The notes: a model not told the origin generated them from the letters alone. A stretch of DNA of 64,000 bases from Flavobacterium sp. MK4S-17 (GCF_009848495.1 NZ_WWEP01000001.1:186001-250000), one strand, 5' to 3'; shown: positions 42,968 to 52,376, counted from the first letter of the stretch. Translations and numbers: made by a program.

Positions 42968-44590
42968 ATGGCAATTGTACTGGCATACTGGCTTTTTCTC
43001 TTTTTCCTTACGCTCCCCTATGGTATATTATCTGCAGGGATTTTAAAGCTGGAAATTAAAAATGCTTTGTTATTTCCCGTTTTAGGAATGTTTTTTCTTG
43101 CGGTGACATATTCTATAATTGCTTTTTTCTTTCCCCTGAATACTATTGTATTTATTATTACGTGTGTTTTTGCTTCTACACTTTATTTTTTACAAAACAG
43201 CAAATTAAAAGCTGCAATAGGAGCTTTAAAAAAATCATTATTTACACTAACAGCAACTACAAAATTTATAATTCTAATAGTGCTGGCAGCAGTATCTTTA
43301 AAATTTTCACTACCACCTCAACTAATTGATAATTATAGTTATTATATACAGTCAATTAAATGGATAAATGAATATGGATTTGTAAAAGGCCTGGCTAATT
43401 TACATTTGTTTTTTGGACAGGCTTCACCCTGGCATGTTTTACAGGCAGGTCTCAATTTCAGTTTTTTAACCAACAGGATAAATGATATTAACGGCTTTAT
43501 CTTTATATTGGGAATACTGTATTATTTTACCGAGTCAGTTAAAAATAAAAATTCATGGATTGGTTTTATGCCGTTTTTCAGCTTATTATTTTTTCCATTT
43601 CTTGACGCTCCTTCACCTGATTTGCCTTTGCTTGTACTTACCCCCATAATCCTGCATTTATTTTTAAAGGAAAATTATAAGGTTTCCTATATACTTTTTC
43701 TTTTCATCGCCTTTGTAAAAATAACTATAGCACCGCTGGGAGTTATCTTCTTGATACTTTTTTTAAAAAACAGAAACAACATCTTACTTTTTACATCAGG
43801 CTTTATAATAACGGGCTCAATATGGATAATTAAAAATATAATAATTACCGGGTATCCAATATTCCCATTAACTATCCTATCAGTAAATACTGACTGGAAA
43901 ATACCGCAGGAAATAATTACATCAATAGGCAGTATTTCCAACAGTTTTGTATATAATGCCCCGGTTAATGCAAGCTGGACACAAAAAATAACAAACTGGT
44001 TTTTAGTTCCCGGTATAGACGGTTTTTTTAATAAAACAGCCGTTATACTTTTTATTATAATGCCTTGTATTGGCATATTTAGGAAAAATAAAAACCTAAT
44101 GCTTATTTATACAGCATTACTTTTTCAGTTTGTCCTATTGCTTTTAACTTCTCCGCAATTCCGCTTTTTCCTGCCCGCAATTTTATTTTTTTCAGCTTAT
44201 ATATTGCATGTAATATTTAGCGGTGCTTTATTAAAGTACAGAGATATAACAATAACATTAGGGAGTATAGGCTGTATTTTTGCCTTTACAGGTTTATTAC
44301 CTGAAAATAATATCATTAAAAACAGTAACCAATTTAGTTTAAGTTATCTGTTGGTACCCGAAAAAAACAATGGTAATGAAAAGATAAATTATACTAAAAC
44401 CGCTACAGGCAACCTTAACTACTATTCACCTGAAAAAGATTTTATTTATTATACGGGAAACGGCCCCTTGCCCTGCCTTAATAAAAAGCAGTTAGATTAT
44501 ATTAAACAGAAAACAGGTTATATACCGCAACTGCGTAATGAAAAAACCGATGCTCCATTAAGCGGAGGATTTATTTCTGTAAAAAAGTAA
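42968..44590 (+). CDS. Large polytopic membrane protein, possible GT-C-type
   Basis: 540 residues with about 12-13 hydrophobic segments, starting 4 bases after the ATPase gene. A periplasmic-type loop near residues 119-160 contains PPQLIDNYSYYIQSIKWINEYG and the FGQASPWHVLQAG motif, reminiscent of GT-C-fold or LIC_10190-like membrane proteins. The catalytic Asp-containing loop was not identified. It is noticeably more AT-rich and lysine/asparagine-rich than its neighbours, which may mark later acquisition. The ATPase may not be its real partner. Confidence 0.72.
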   Translation: MAIVLAYWLFLFFLTLPYGILSAGILKLEIKNALLFPVLGMFFLAVTYSIIAFFFPLNTIVFIITCVFASTLYFLQNSKLKAAIGALKKSLFTLTATTKFIILIVLAAVSLKFSLPPQLIDNYSYYIQSIKWINEYGFVKGLANLHLFFGQASPWHVLQAGLNFSFLTNRINDINGFIFILGILYYFTESVKNKNSWIGFMPFFSLLFFPFLDAPSPDLPLLVLTPIILHLFLKENYKVSYILFLFIAFVKITIAPLGVIFLILFLKNRNNILLFTSGFIITGSIWIIKNIIITGYPIFPLTILSVNTDWKIPQEIITSIGSISNSFVYNAPVNASWTQKITNWFLVPGIDGFFNKTAVILFIIMPCIGIFRKNKNLMLIYTALLFQFVLLLLTSPQFRFFLPAILFFSAYILHVIFSGALLKYRDITITLGSIGCIFAFTGLLPENNIIKNSNQFSLSYLLVPEKNNGNEKINYTKTATGNLNYYSPEKDFIYYTGNGPLPCLNKKQLDYIKQKTGYIPQLRNEKTDAPLSGGFISVKK

Positions 44591-44597
44591 ACAACAG

Positions 44598-44605
44598 TAT
44601 CTTTG
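44598..44605 (+). promoter_or_regulatory. Promoter -7 box for TIGR02757
   Basis: TATCTTTG ends 1 base before the ATG at 44607, so the start would be at or upstream of the transcription start. It points to a start at Met4 (44616) or a leaderless transcript. Confidence 0.45.
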
Positions 44606-44606
44606 C

Positions 44607-45380
44607 ATGATGAAAATGAATAATGAAGAACTGAAGTCCTTTCTTGACGATAAGGTACTGCAATACAACAACCCAAATTTTATTGAAACCGACCCCATAC
44701 AAATACCGCATCTCTTTAAAGTAAAAGAAGATATTGAAATAGCAGGCTTCCTGGCTGCCACTATTGCCTGGGGCAACAGGAAAATGATAATAAACAATGC
44801 CAAAAAAATGGTTGCCTTAATGGGTAATAGCCCGTACGACTTTATAATGTTTCACCATGAAGATGACCTTGAGAAATTAGAAGGTTTTGTACACCGCACA
44901 TTTAATGCCGATGATTTCAGGACATTTATAAAAGCACTGAGAAACATTTATACAAAGCATGAAGGGCTTGAAGGTATATTTACCTTGCATAAAGGGGAAA
45001 ATTCCTTACAGGGCGGGATAAGCCGTTTTAAAAGTATATTTTTTGAAATTGAGCACCTTCAGCGAAGCCGGAAGCATATTTCTGATCCTTTAACGGGTTC
45101 TGCAGCAAAAAGAATAAATATGTTTTTAAGGTGGATGGTGCGCCGGGATAATGTGGGAGTTGATTTTGGTATATGGAAAAACATTACGCCCTCGCTCCTC
45201 TCCTGCCCGCTTGATGTTCATTCCGGAAACGTTGCCCGAAAGCTCGGGCTTTTAACCCGTAAACAAAATGATGCCAGGGCATTGCAGGAACTCGATGAGC
45301 AACTGCGCCTACTGGATAAAAATGACCCGGTAAAATATGACTTTGCCTTATTCGGGTTGGGTGTATTTGAAGGTTTTTAA
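44607..45380 (+). CDS. TIGR02757 (DUF2400) family protein
   Basis: 257 residues, mainly helical. The N-terminus MMKMNNEELKSFLDDKVLQYNN has in-frame ATGs at 44607, 44610 and 44616. The last, giving MNNEELK, looks like the usual start. Conserved features are PIQIPHLFKVKEDIEIAGFLAATIAWGNRKMI, FMMFH-like helix blocks, FLRWMVRRDNVGVDFGIWKNI, and a C-terminal PVKYDFALFGLGVF. The family is Bacteroidota-wide and uncharacterised, though it shares the shape of HhH-GPD type DNA repair proteins. Confidence 0.88.
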   Translation: MMKMNNEELKSFLDDKVLQYNNPNFIETDPIQIPHLFKVKEDIEIAGFLAATIAWGNRKMIINNAKKMVALMGNSPYDFIMFHHEDDLEKLEGFVHRTFNADDFRTFIKALRNIYTKHEGLEGIFTLHKGENSLQGGISRFKSIFFEIEHLQRSRKHISDPLTGSAAKRINMFLRWMVRRDNVGVDFGIWKNITPSLLSCPLDVHSGNVARKLGLLTRKQNDARALQELDEQLRLLDKNDPVKYDFALFGLGVFEGF

Positions 45381-45383
45381 AAT

Positions 45384-45505
45384 AAAAAAGAGTGGTTTCA
45401 AAAGTGCTAAAGCATTTTGTCATTCTGACGACAAGGGGAATCTAAACAAGTTATTTAAGATTCTTCACTTCATTCAGAATGACATTTTTGAAACCACTCT
45501 TTATT
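45384..45505. repeat. Long palindromic intergenic repeat
   Basis: A nested inverted repeat of about 122 bases fills the gap between two convergent genes. Outer arms AAAAAAGAGTGGTTTCAAAA (45384-45403) pair with 45485-45505. Inner arms TGTCATTCTGA (45418-45428) pair with TCAGAATGACA (45474-45484). GAATCT (45438-45443) pairs with AGATTC (45458-45463) and closes a 14-base loop. The TCATTCTGA/TCAGAATGA core resembles REP-like sequences scattered in Bacteroidota genomes. It would fold into a strong hairpin in both RNA directions and can act as terminator. Confidence 0.8.
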
Positions 45506-45507
45506 TT

Positions 45508-47874
45508 TTACTTTACAACCAGCTTTTTAGTTACTGATTTTCCGTTTGATTCGGCAGATATAAAATATATACCTGAAGTTAATGCAGATATATTAATACT
45601 ATCCTGATTTCCTGTTACAGATGCCGAAAGTACTTTTTTACCCATAACATCATGCACAGTAACATTGGCATTAGTAACCTCATTATTAAAATTAAGGGTA
45701 ACTGTGCCTGAAGCAGGATTGGGATAAACCGTGAAAATACCGGCAGCAAAATCTTTATTGCCTGCCACATTTTGTACTGTAGTGGTTACAGTGTTGGTTA
45801 TAATAGCCTCATTAAAATCAAAATAAATGGCTGCGGTAGCCGACATTGAATCACCTAAAGATACACTTGCTTTCGGCTTTATTTTATAGCTTACAAAACC
45901 ATGGCTTGCAGGCTCATCTAACGCGGTATAGGCAAGATTAATGTTATCAAAGAAAAACTGGAGATTACCGTTGCTGCGCTCTACACGGTAGCCATGGCTT
46001 GCCCCTATTGGCTGAAAAGTTTCCCAGTCAAGGTTGGCATCAAGCAGCGTTTCAAGCCTCACATTTACGGCATGGGCAGTTCCTGTATTCTGAAAACGGA
46101 TAGTATAATGCAGGTATGCTTCCGCCTGTACTTCTGTAATATATTCACCTTCGCGCACCAGTATATCATTAGGGTCATAAGAATTCACAACCGTTTGTGA
46201 TAATACATCAGTATTATTAGAAGCGTTATCATCATCTACCGGCAGTATATTGGCACCAATAGTAATAACATCTCCTGCATTTACTGTAGGCGGTGTTAGT
46301 ACAGTAAAGTTTAGTATAACCGATTTGCTTTCCATTGGCTGTAAATTGGTATAATTTAAAATAACGGCATTGGGCGATTGTGTAACCGAACTGTTATTTG
46401 AACCGTTAAATGTCATTTTTCCGCTTTCATAATATACGGTTGCAGTACCGCTTACAGGATATGTACCATTATTTGAATACACTAAGGAATAAGAAATATT
46501 AAAACCCGGGCGCGGAGTGCCAAGCGGAACAAGGTTCACTGTAACATCGCTTACAGGTGTTGGGGCTGAAATACAAAAATCTTTATGCATGCCATCTCCG
46601 GGCATACTAATACTATAACCCCCGGGAGTGGTATTTAATGACATATTATTTTGTACTACCGTTACCACACTACTGCCAGCAGGCATATTGGTAAAAATAT
46701 AATAGCCGTTTTCATCTGTAAATGTCTGGTAAACCGTATTTCCTGCAATATTGTACATACTGACATTTGGTGCAGGCTGGTCGGACGCTGAACAGCCATC
46801 GCCATCAATATCATAAGTTACTTTCCCTGAAATTGTATTATTTGTACAACCCACAAGGTCTATAGTTAATATAGCATAGCAGCCACCTGTGGTATTGCTA
46901 ATCCTGGCATAAACGGTTTTTTGGTTTTCAGCAATATAATATGAAGAAGGATTTTGGATAGCATTATCCTGATTTTCCGCATCATCTTCAGTTTCATAAT
47001 AACTTATAAGTAAATCTCCGGCAAACTCTATAGCCTGTGTAAGGTCAAAAACTGCAACATTAGCTTCATTACAGGAATTAAGGGTTACTGTTAGCTCATC
47101 AAAAGATTCAATGATAGCAATACTCACCATTTTCTCATTACTGCAGCTTGGAGTTGTATTACTGGCTGCATAAACATAAATTACCTGTGATGAGGTTATT
47201 ACAGTACCTGCCGGTAAAACAACACCGCCACCGCCGGGCTGTGTAAAATAAGTACCCACACTAAGTGGTGGCAATGTATAACTTTCACATTCTACTATCG
47301 ATTCAGGAATATTTATAACCGGGGTGGGTAGTACAGTAATTGTAAAACTTGTTTCATCAGTACAGCCACTCAATTCTCCATAAATATAAAGTGTTATTGA
47401 AACAGTTATCATATCGCCGGGCAACAACATTGTACCCGTGCCGTTAGGACCTGTATAATAATTACTAAAATCTACATTTAATGGTGGTAATACATAACTG
47501 CTGCAAACTGTTACATTAGGCTGGGAAGGTATCCATATACCACCCCATGTAACAATAAATGAAGTTATTGCATAGCTTGCATCACCCATATTTGTAACCC
47601 TGATATAAATTTCCTGACTCTGTAAATTTGGTATATAAAAAGTAGGATTAGTTATAGATTGCTCATTATCCTCAGCGTTCTGTTCTGTTTCAAAGAACGA
47701 AACATTAAAATCTGCTGGGTTTTGGTCGCCCAATACGGCAGGTATTTGCACGGTCAGGTCAAAAACCTCATTGTTACACTGATTTATATCATTAACAGGA
47801 TAGGCAACAGCCTGCGAAAATGCATTAATTCCTGTAAAGAGCACAATTGTGGCAATAAGTAATTTTTTCATCAT
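45508..47874 (-). CDS. T9SS type A sorting-domain surface protein with SdrD-like repeats
   Basis: 788 residues with an N-terminal signal (MMKKLLIATIVLFTGINAFSQ). The N-terminal 350 residues carry repeated beta-sandwich segments with ESxVxCESYxLPPLSVG-like units, followed by an SdrD B-like segment with GKVTYDIDGDGCSASDQPAPNV near residue 351 and CNA-B-like ENGYYIFTNMPAG. The C-terminal about 75 residues are a T9SS type A domain (FTVYPNPASGTVTLNFNNEV and the end KLVVK). It is exported through PorSS and probably anchored on the cell surface. Cysteine-poor, likely an adhesin-like protein. A second ATG at 47871 is equally possible. Confidence 0.9.
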   Translation of the reverse strand: MMKKLLIATIVLFTGINAFSQAVAYPVNDINQCNNEVFDLTVQIPAVLGDQNPADFNVSFFETEQNAEDNEQSITNPTFYIPNLQSQEIYIRVTNMGDASYAITSFIVTWGGIWIPSQPNVTVCSSYVLPPLNVDFSNYYTGPNGTGTMLLPGDMITVSITLYIYGELSGCTDETSFTITVLPTPVINIPESIVECESYTLPPLSVGTYFTQPGGGGVVLPAGTVITSSQVIYVYAASNTTPSCSNEKMVSIAIIESFDELTVTLNSCNEANVAVFDLTQAIEFAGDLLISYYETEDDAENQDNAIQNPSSYYIAENQKTVYARISNTTGGCYAILTIDLVGCTNNTISGKVTYDIDGDGCSASDQPAPNVSMYNIAGNTVYQTFTDENGYYIFTNMPAGSSVVTVVQNNMSLNTTPGGYSISMPGDGMHKDFCISAPTPVSDVTVNLVPLGTPRPGFNISYSLVYSNNGTYPVSGTATVYYESGKMTFNGSNNSSVTQSPNAVILNYTNLQPMESKSVILNFTVLTPPTVNAGDVITIGANILPVDDDNASNNTDVLSQTVVNSYDPNDILVREGEYITEVQAEAYLHYTIRFQNTGTAHAVNVRLETLLDANLDWETFQPIGASHGYRVERSNGNLQFFFDNINLAYTALDEPASHGFVSYKIKPKASVSLGDSMSATAAIYFDFNEAIITNTVTTTVQNVAGNKDFAAGIFTVYPNPASGTVTLNFNNEVTNANVTVHDVMGKKVLSASVTGNQDSINISALTSGIYFISAESNGKSVTKKLVVK

Positions 47875-47959
47875 AATCGATTGATTTGTTTAACTGCAAG
47901 TATAACAATTAATTATACAAATGCCCTATGCTAAACATCAAAATATGATGAAATAAATT

Positions 47960-48319
47960 TTAAACCTGGCTGTGGAGCATTACCTCATTTATGTTCAGGT
48001 TATAATAACTCCTGTATTCAGGGTTAATAATCACCTCAAATTTTTTACGGAATAAAACATATTCCTCATTGGTAAAATCTTCTAGTATAATTTTTACCAG
48101 GTAAGGCTGCCCTGCAATAAATTTTTCCTTGTCAATACATATAACCGATGCATCAAAACAGTCTTCATACTGGTGGTAAAAGCCTGCTCCTATAGGTTCA
48201 AACTTATTAGTGTTTATATTCCTTGCCTTTAAAAGCGATTTTAATTCAAGCTCATTAGTAGCAGCCCTGCCTGCCGGTTTGGCTTTTTTTCTTTTAAGTG
48301 TTGCAGTTATAGTTTCCAT
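47960..48319 (-). CDS. Conserved protein of unknown function
   Basis: 119 residues from the ATG at 48319, beginning METITATLKRKKAK. An in-frame TTG at 48337 precedes it but is downstream of the GAACTTTG -7-like box, so the ATG is preferred. The protein is basic at its N-terminus and otherwise looks like an alpha/beta small domain (YEDCFDASVICIDKEKFIAGQPYLVKIILEDF). No signal peptide; cytosolic. I recognise no family. Confidence 0.68.
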   Translation of the reverse strand: METITATLKRKKAKPAGRAATNELELKSLLKARNINTNKFEPIGAGFYHQYEDCFDASVICIDKEKFIAGQPYLVKIILEDFTNEEYVLFRKKFEVIINPEYRSYYNLNINEVMLHSQV

Positions 48320-48393
48320 ACCTTGCTTTTTCGGCAAAGTTCTCTTTTAATTGCTAAATGCATATTAAGGTTAATGTAAATATTTATTAATTA

Positions 48394-49077
48394 TTACTGT
48401 TTATCCATCCACTTCTGGGTTATGGCAGCATAATCAATTTCAAAGGCTGGTTCCTGCCTTATTAGGCGCCTCTCGGCAAAAGCCTGCAATAAAAAGCCTT
48501 CAATATAGTAATCTTCGGGCACTGTTGCAGGATTGTATTTTTCCTTAATATTTATGCTGAAAAGCTTTGCCATCCGGTTAGCCCAAAAGGCTTTCCAGCC
48601 GCTTTTATGTTCCTTTATCAGGTCAAAAGTTGATTGCCCCGTTTGCCTGTATATAAGCTTTACCAAAATTTGGCCGTCTTTTCTTGAAAGTTTTTTCAAC
48701 TGGTCTTCAAATTCAGTTTCAAGGTATTTCTCCACTATTTTGGAGTATTTTTTCTTTTCCCTTTCTGTTTTCAGCTTTGCCATGTTGGCATTAAGCACTG
48801 TAAGCCTTTCGGCGGCAATTTTGGCGTAGGGGTAAACTTTAAGTACCCTTCTCCTTAAAATAAGCAATTTTTTTCTTTCCTCTTCCGAAAGTGTACTTTT
48901 AACATTGGAAATTACAATTTCCTCCATTTCAATATTAAAAACAATAGAGTCGTTTTCCATACCGTTTTTAATGGTATCGGTAATTACCTGGGCACGTGAT
49001 GATAACGATGCCAGCAGGATAAAAATTAAATAAACCCTTGTTTTCACTAAGCTGAATTTTATACCAAAATTATGCAT
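48394..49077 (-). CDS. DUF4294 protein
   Basis: 227 residues. A signal-like hydrophobic start (YLIFILLASLSSRAQ) precedes the DUF4294 domain, with ERKKLLILRRRVLKVYPYAKIAAERL at about residue 68 and RKDGQILVKLIYRQTGQSTFDLIKEHKSGWKAFWANRMAKLF at about 140. The family is confined to Bacteroidota and is unknown in function. The start is the ATG at 49077, 19 bases after a promoter box. It is divergent from the M42 peptidase gene. Confidence 0.9.
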   Translation of the reverse strand: MHNFGIKFSLVKTRVYLIFILLASLSSRAQVITDTIKNGMENDSIVFNIEMEEIVISNVKSTLSEEERKKLLILRRRVLKVYPYAKIAAERLTVLNANMAKLKTEREKKKYSKIVEKYLETEFEDQLKKLSRKDGQILVKLIYRQTGQSTFDLIKEHKSGWKAFWANRMAKLFSINIKEKYNPATVPEDYYIEGFLLQAFAERRLIRQEPAFEIDYAAITQKWMDKQ

Positions 49078-49096
49078 TTATATATAACTCTGTAAT

Positions 49097-49104
49097 CAAA
49101 TTTA
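49097..49104 (-). promoter_or_regulatory. Promoter -7 box for the DUF4294 gene
   Basis: Minus-strand TAAATTTG. On the opposite strand TATTTTAG (49105-49112) is a one-off match that could serve the M42 gene at 49128. Confidence 0.5.
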
Positions 49105-49127
49105 TATTTTAGCTGAAAAATATAATT

Positions 49128-50216
49128 ATGTCATCAAAATCCATACTGAATTCATCATCCCTAAACTTTCTTGAAAAATACCTTAACAATGCCTCGCCTA
49201 CAGGCTATGAAGCCGGCGGGCAAAAAATATGGATGGAGTATGTAAAGCCTTATGTAGATACTTTTATAACCGATACTTATGGAACTGCTGTGGGCGTTAT
49301 TAACCCGGATGCACCTTATAAGGTGGTAATTGAAGGCCATTCAGACGAAATATCATGGTATGTAAACTATATAACTGATAACGGCCTGCTGCACGTAATT
49401 CGCAACGGAGGTTCCGACCATATGATTGCTCCTTCCAAAAGGGTAAACATACACACGAAACAGGGTGTAGTTAAGGGCGTTTTCGGTTGGCCGGCAATCC
49501 ATACCCGCAACCGTGGCAAAGAAGAGCCGGCAAAGCTTGAAACCAATTTTATCGACTTAGGATGCAGTAATAAAGAGGAAGTGGAAAAAATGGGAGTGCA
49601 TGTGGGCTGTGTTGTTACCTACCCCGATGAGTTTATGGTTTTAAACGACAATAAATTTGTGTGCCGTGCCATTGATAACCGTATCGGTGGATTTATGATA
49701 GCTGAAGTGGCAAGGCTTCTACACCAAAACAAAAAGAAACTGCCCTTTGGCTTATACATAACCAATTCTGTTCAGGAGGAAGTTGGTTTGCGCGGTGCCG
49801 AAATGATTACTAAAACAATACGCCCTAATGTAGCTATTGTTACCGATGTTTGCCATGATACCACTACCCCAATGATAGACAAACGTATTGAGGGCGATAC
49901 ACAAATTGGCAAAGGCCCGGTTATAACCTATGCCCCTGCTGTACAAAACAATTTACGTGAACATATACTGGATACGGCACAGCATAATAACATACCTTTT
50001 CAAAGGCTTGCGTCTTCGCGTGTTACAGGTACCGATACCGATGCTTTTGCCTATAGCAACGGTGGTGTGGCAAGTGCCTTGATATCCTTGCCTTTGCGCT
50101 ATATGCACACTACTGTGGAAATGGTGCATCGTGATGATGTTGAAAACGTTATCAGGCTTATTTATGAAACACTGCAAAAAATACAAAACGAAGAAACCTT
50201 TTCTTACTTTAAATAA
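49128..50216 (+). CDS. M42-family metallopeptidase
   Basis: 362 residues. M42 aminopeptidase/endoglucanase-type enzyme with a two-metal site: the first metal-ligand block is VVIEGHSDEISWYV (about residue 65) and further ligands lie in AIDNRIGGFMIAEVARLL near residue 184, EEVGLRGAEMI near residue 214, IVTDVCHDTTTP near residue 243, and the C-terminal SLPLRYMHTTVEMVHRDDVENVIRLI block. No signal peptide, so cytosolic. Peptidase specificity is unknown; the glucanase name sometimes used for this family is not supported. Confidence 0.92.
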   Translation: MSSKSILNSSSLNFLEKYLNNASPTGYEAGGQKIWMEYVKPYVDTFITDTYGTAVGVINPDAPYKVVIEGHSDEISWYVNYITDNGLLHVIRNGGSDHMIAPSKRVNIHTKQGVVKGVFGWPAIHTRNRGKEEPAKLETNFIDLGCSNKEEVEKMGVHVGCVVTYPDEFMVLNDNKFVCRAIDNRIGGFMIAEVARLLHQNKKKLPFGLYITNSVQEEVGLRGAEMITKTIRPNVAIVTDVCHDTTTPMIDKRIEGDTQIGKGPVITYAPAVQNNLREHILDTAQHNNIPFQRLASSRVTGTDTDAFAYSNGGVASALISLPLRYMHTTVEMVHRDDVENVIRLIYETLQKIQNEETFSYFK

Positions 50217-50222
50217 TCCTTT

Positions 50223-50246
50223 AAACCCTGCCCGATGCAGGGTTTA
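50223..50246 (+). terminator. Hairpin after the M42 gene
   Basis: AAACCCTG with CAGGGTTT, 8-base loop. There is no T tract, so it is a weak terminator. Confidence 0.5.
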
Positions 50247-50262
50247 AAATTAATATAGCTAT

Positions 50263-51327
50263 ATGATGAAATGTATTTCTATCCTCTTTTTACTAGGTAC
50301 TGCGCTAAAATGTTATAGTCAAAAACCACAGGAGCCTCTGCCGCCCTACCCTTACCATACCGAAGAAGTATATATTGAAAATAAATCCGACAGCATAAAA
50401 CTTGCCGGCACATTAACACTACCTGAAAAGGGAAACAATTTTCCTGTAGTACTACTACTTAGCGGTAGTGGTGCGCAGGACAGGAATTCCGAGCTTTTGG
50501 GGCATAAGCCTTTTTTAGTGCTTGCTGATTACCTCACCAGAAACGGCATTGCTGTTTTACGAATGGACGACCGAGATGAAGGCCAATCGGGAGGCGTGTA
50601 TAATGAGGCCGGTGTAAAAGAATTTACTGAAGATGCTTTATATGCTATAAACTATTTGAAAAGCAGGAAAGAAATAAATAAATCGCAAATCGGGTTAATA
50701 GGGCATAGCCTGGGCGGCATAGTTGCGCAGGTTGCCGCTGCCAAAACAAATGATGTTGCTTTTATTGTGCTTATGGCCAGCCCCGGTATTGACGGAGATA
50801 AATTAATGCTGCTGCAAAAGGAAGTTATAGAACGCAAATTAGGCGGTAGTGATGCTTCCATAACCATTGGGCAACAGCAAATTGGCATGGCATATAAAAT
50901 AATACGCAACCCGGAGCTTGATGATGAAGCCAAGAAACTGAAATTAACAAACTACCTTACCGCTATTTACGGTATGGCACTGCCTAAACAACAGATTGAA
51001 GGGCTTGTAAGCCAGTTGTCTTTCCCTTGGTTTTCAGATCTTATCAAGTACAATCCATCTGAAGTACTTGCAAAAATCAAATGCCCTGTTTTAGCTTTAA
51101 ACGGCTCTAATGACCTGCAGGTTGTGCCTTCCAACCTTAATGCTATTGAAGAAGAACTGAAAAAAAATGGCAATACCAAAGTTAAGGCTATTGAAATGCC
51201 TAACCTTAACCATTTATTCCAGGAGAGTAAAACCGGCTTGCCAAATGAATATGCAAACATAGAGCAAACCCTATCACCTGAAGTGTTGAAAATAATTAAA
51301 AACTGGATTGTTGAAATTACGAAATAG
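50263..51327 (+). CDS. Secreted alpha/beta hydrolase
   Basis: 354 residues. An N-terminal signal (ILFLLGTALKCYSQ) is followed by an alpha/beta-hydrolase fold. The nucleophile elbow GLIGHSLGGIVAQVAAA (Ser near residue 149), the oxyanion block LLSGSGAQDRNSE, the acid near GSNDLQV, and the His near LNHLFQES (about 326) form the expected triad. The substrate, probably an ester or peptide, is unknown. Two in-frame ATGs at 50263 and 50266. Confidence 0.85.
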   Translation: MMKCISILFLLGTALKCYSQKPQEPLPPYPYHTEEVYIENKSDSIKLAGTLTLPEKGNNFPVVLLLSGSGAQDRNSELLGHKPFLVLADYLTRNGIAVLRMDDRDEGQSGGVYNEAGVKEFTEDALYAINYLKSRKEINKSQIGLIGHSLGGIVAQVAAAKTNDVAFIVLMASPGIDGDKLMLLQKEVIERKLGGSDASITIGQQQIGMAYKIIRNPELDDEAKKLKLTNYLTAIYGMALPKQQIEGLVSQLSFPWFSDLIKYNPSEVLAKIKCPVLALNGSNDLQVVPSNLNAIEEELKKNGNTKVKAIEMPNLNHLFQESKTGLPNEYANIEQTLSPEVLKIIKNWIVEITK

Positions 51328-51382
51328 CCAGTATTAACAAGGGTTTTGAATTTTATTAACTTCTAAAAAGCTCCTAAATATG

Positions 51383-51390
51383 TATATTTG
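51383..51390 (+). promoter_or_regulatory. Promoter -7 box for the 51413 gene
   Basis: TATATTTG, 22 bases before the ATG at 51413. Confidence 0.5.
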
Positions 51391-51412
51391 TTGATATTAA
51401 TATTTGAAAGCT

Positions 51413-52327
51413 ATGAAAAAAATTTATTCTTTATTATTTGTTTCTTTATCATTTGCAACCTTTGCGCAGCAAACCATTTCTTTTGAGGCAGGCGAAGGTT
51501 ATCAGTTAGGCACTTTGCATCAGCAAAATGGCTGGGAAGTTACCGAAGGCTCCGATGGTATTATAGAAAACCAGGTTATCAGCAATGAAGCTGCTTCCGA
51601 TGGTAATTTCTCTTTTAAAAATGCCTATGAACCTGATTTTGATTTTCAGTGGTTTCCTATTTTTGGGGCTGCAAAAGCTTTTGATGAGCCGGCAGACTAT
51701 AGCAGCTTCACCATATCTTATGATGTTATGGTAACCGAAAAAATGGGTGCTGACTTTGAATTTACACTTTATGCTGTTGATGCTTCAGAGGAATTTACAC
51801 CGGTTGCGGGGGTAGGAATTGAAAACCGGGGCTATATATACCTGATTAAAGATGAAAATTACGGTTTTGATTATGCACAGGCCGAGTGGGATGCAAACCA
51901 GTGGACAAATGTAAAAATTGAAGTTACTACCGAAGAAATAAAATATTATATAAATAATGTGCTTGAGGCTACAATTCCCAACTTTAGCCAGCTGAATATT
52001 GAAGGTTTCAATATGCTGCACAATAATTACGGTGGTGATGGTTATTATGATAATGTTGTAATCACTACAGGGAATTTAAGTACTGAAAAGCCGATACACA
52101 CTGAAAGCATTACTGTTTTTCCAAATCCTGCAAATAATAACGTATCTGTAAATTTACCAAATAGCACAATTGTTGATTCTGTAGCCATTTATAACATTAC
52201 CAGGCAAAAAGTTTTGACAACCGCAAATACTCAAAATATAGATATCAGCAGCCTTAGCGCAGGAACTTATTTTATTAAGGTTACAGGTAATAATGCCGTT
52301 TACACAAAAAAGATTATTAAAAGCTAA
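51413..52327 (+). CDS. T9SS type A secreted protein with lectin-like domain
   Basis: 304 residues from the ATG at 51413, which gives a normal signal (KKIYSLLFVSLSFATFAQ). The TTG at 51404 is rejected. The central 200 residues have beta-sandwich-like segments (ISFEAGEGYQLGTLHQQNGW, YYDNVVITTGNLS) that suggest a concanavalin-type fold without carrying a known catalytic set. The C-terminal T9SS domain starts near ITVFPNPANNNVSVNL and ends VYTKKIIKS. It is therefore exported to the surface or medium. A terminator follows. Confidence 0.85.
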   Translation: MKKIYSLLFVSLSFATFAQQTISFEAGEGYQLGTLHQQNGWEVTEGSDGIIENQVISNEAASDGNFSFKNAYEPDFDFQWFPIFGAAKAFDEPADYSSFTISYDVMVTEKMGADFEFTLYAVDASEEFTPVAGVGIENRGYIYLIKDENYGFDYAQAEWDANQWTNVKIEVTTEEIKYYINNVLEATIPNFSQLNIEGFNMLHNNYGGDGYYDNVVITTGNLSTEKPIHTESITVFPNPANNNVSVNLPNSTIVDSVAIYNITRQKVLTTANTQNIDISSLSAGTYFIKVTGNNAVYTKKIIKS

Positions 52328-52344
52328 CATCCATTTACCTATAA

Positions 52345-52376
52345 TAAAAAGCCCTGTTTAAGCAGGGCTTTTTATT
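52345..52376 (+). terminator. Terminator after the 51413 gene
   Basis: AAAAAGCCCTG with CAGGGCTTTTT, 7-base loop, T tail. Confidence 0.8.
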
